DNA of 40,430 bases from CAYZXL01 sp964482435 (GTDB lineage: Bacteria; Auribacterota; JABMQX01): assembly GCA_964482435.1 (NCBI GenBank), contig CAYZXL010000040.1, positions 1 to 40,430 on the forward strand, written 5' to 3'. The position numbers and the translations under genes were made by a program. Positions 40,420 through 40,430 of the stretch are shown one piece after another (within the stretch, counting starts at the first letter, position 1; each line of letters begins with the position of its first letter). The notes below the pieces were generated by a model. The model saw only the letters and a list, made by a program, of their open reading frames with translations, did not search any database and was not told where the DNA came from.

Positions 40420-40430
40420 CTCAGCCGAAT

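Larger units (their letters stand above)
39901..40430. other. Leader of the operon and right window end
   Basis: 530 bases. 39901-40089 is the inferred leader with the hairpin 39986-40018; 40096-40124 is the promoter. To the right, a minus-strand frame (about 40161 to the window edge) starts at ATG 40397 with a hydrophobic stretch (VTLAAAYFVAVWLG) but no Shine-Dalgarno and no recognised domain, so I do not call it a gene. TCCCGCC-GA-GGCGGGA (40404-40419) is another palindrome. Confidence 0.4.

Overview
The window is a GC-rich piece of a chromosome from a Gram-negative bacterium. The outer-membrane and lipopolysaccharide-type genes, the Sec signal peptides and the large exported enzymes all point that way. 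The mix is typical of environmental, mostly uncultivated lineages of the Planctomycetota/PVC type or neighbouring candidate phyla (for example Hydrogenedentota- or Sumerlaeota-like): DUF1080 sugar-hydrolase proteins, a prepilin of the FTLIELLVVIAIVAILA kind, large secreted proteases with repeat domains, DUF1573 proteins, and intergenic spaces packed with short palindromes. No rRNA or tRNA gene was seen, so the phylum is an inference.

Layout. 1-728 (minus): the 5' half of an insertion sequence, with a DUF6788-type zinc-binding accessory ORF and a transposase N-terminus cut by the window edge. 1038-9189 (plus): an AddA-like helicase with an AddB-type iron-sulfur nuclease, a fused lipid-A acyltransferase-like/heptosyltransferase protein, a XerC/D recombinase and a methyltransferase with a C-terminal beta domain. 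9391-14166: two DUF1080 paralogues, the first broken by an in-frame TAG, flank an opposite-strand GH42 beta-galactosidase. 14616-22852: two secreted repeat proteins, the second a roughly 2,090-residue subtilisin-like protease. 23076-26344 (minus): an Nramp-like transporter with altered metal-site motifs and a secreted six-hairpin glycosidase-like protein. 26773-32391 (plus): a prepilin-like protein, an NHL/gingipain/AbfB protease and a nitrilase-family amidohydrolase. 32460-34183 (minus): two small orphan genes, each preceded by a copy of the same diverged repeat. 34461-37028: pdxJ (minus) and rsmB (plus), separated by a run of hairpins. 37298-39900 (minus): a two-gene operon coding for an exported protein with four DnaJ-type zinc motifs and a DUF1573 protein with a long Pro/Glu/Lys tail. 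The operon has a strong promoter and a terminator-like hairpin in its leader.

How it fits together. Much of the window encodes polymer scavenging: beta-galactosidase, sugar-hydrolase-like proteins, a six-hairpin glycosidase and two very large proteases. Housekeeping genes (recombinational repair, chromosome resolution, envelope assembly, vitamin B6, rRNA methylation) are interspersed. At least four families of short palindromic repeats fill the gaps, and two copies lie inside coding sequence. The most unusual points are the acyltransferase domain lacking its catalytic His, the gingipain domain interrupted by AbfB modules, the exported DnaJ-zinc-finger/DUF1573 operon, and the repeat-gene-repeat-gene block before pdxJ.
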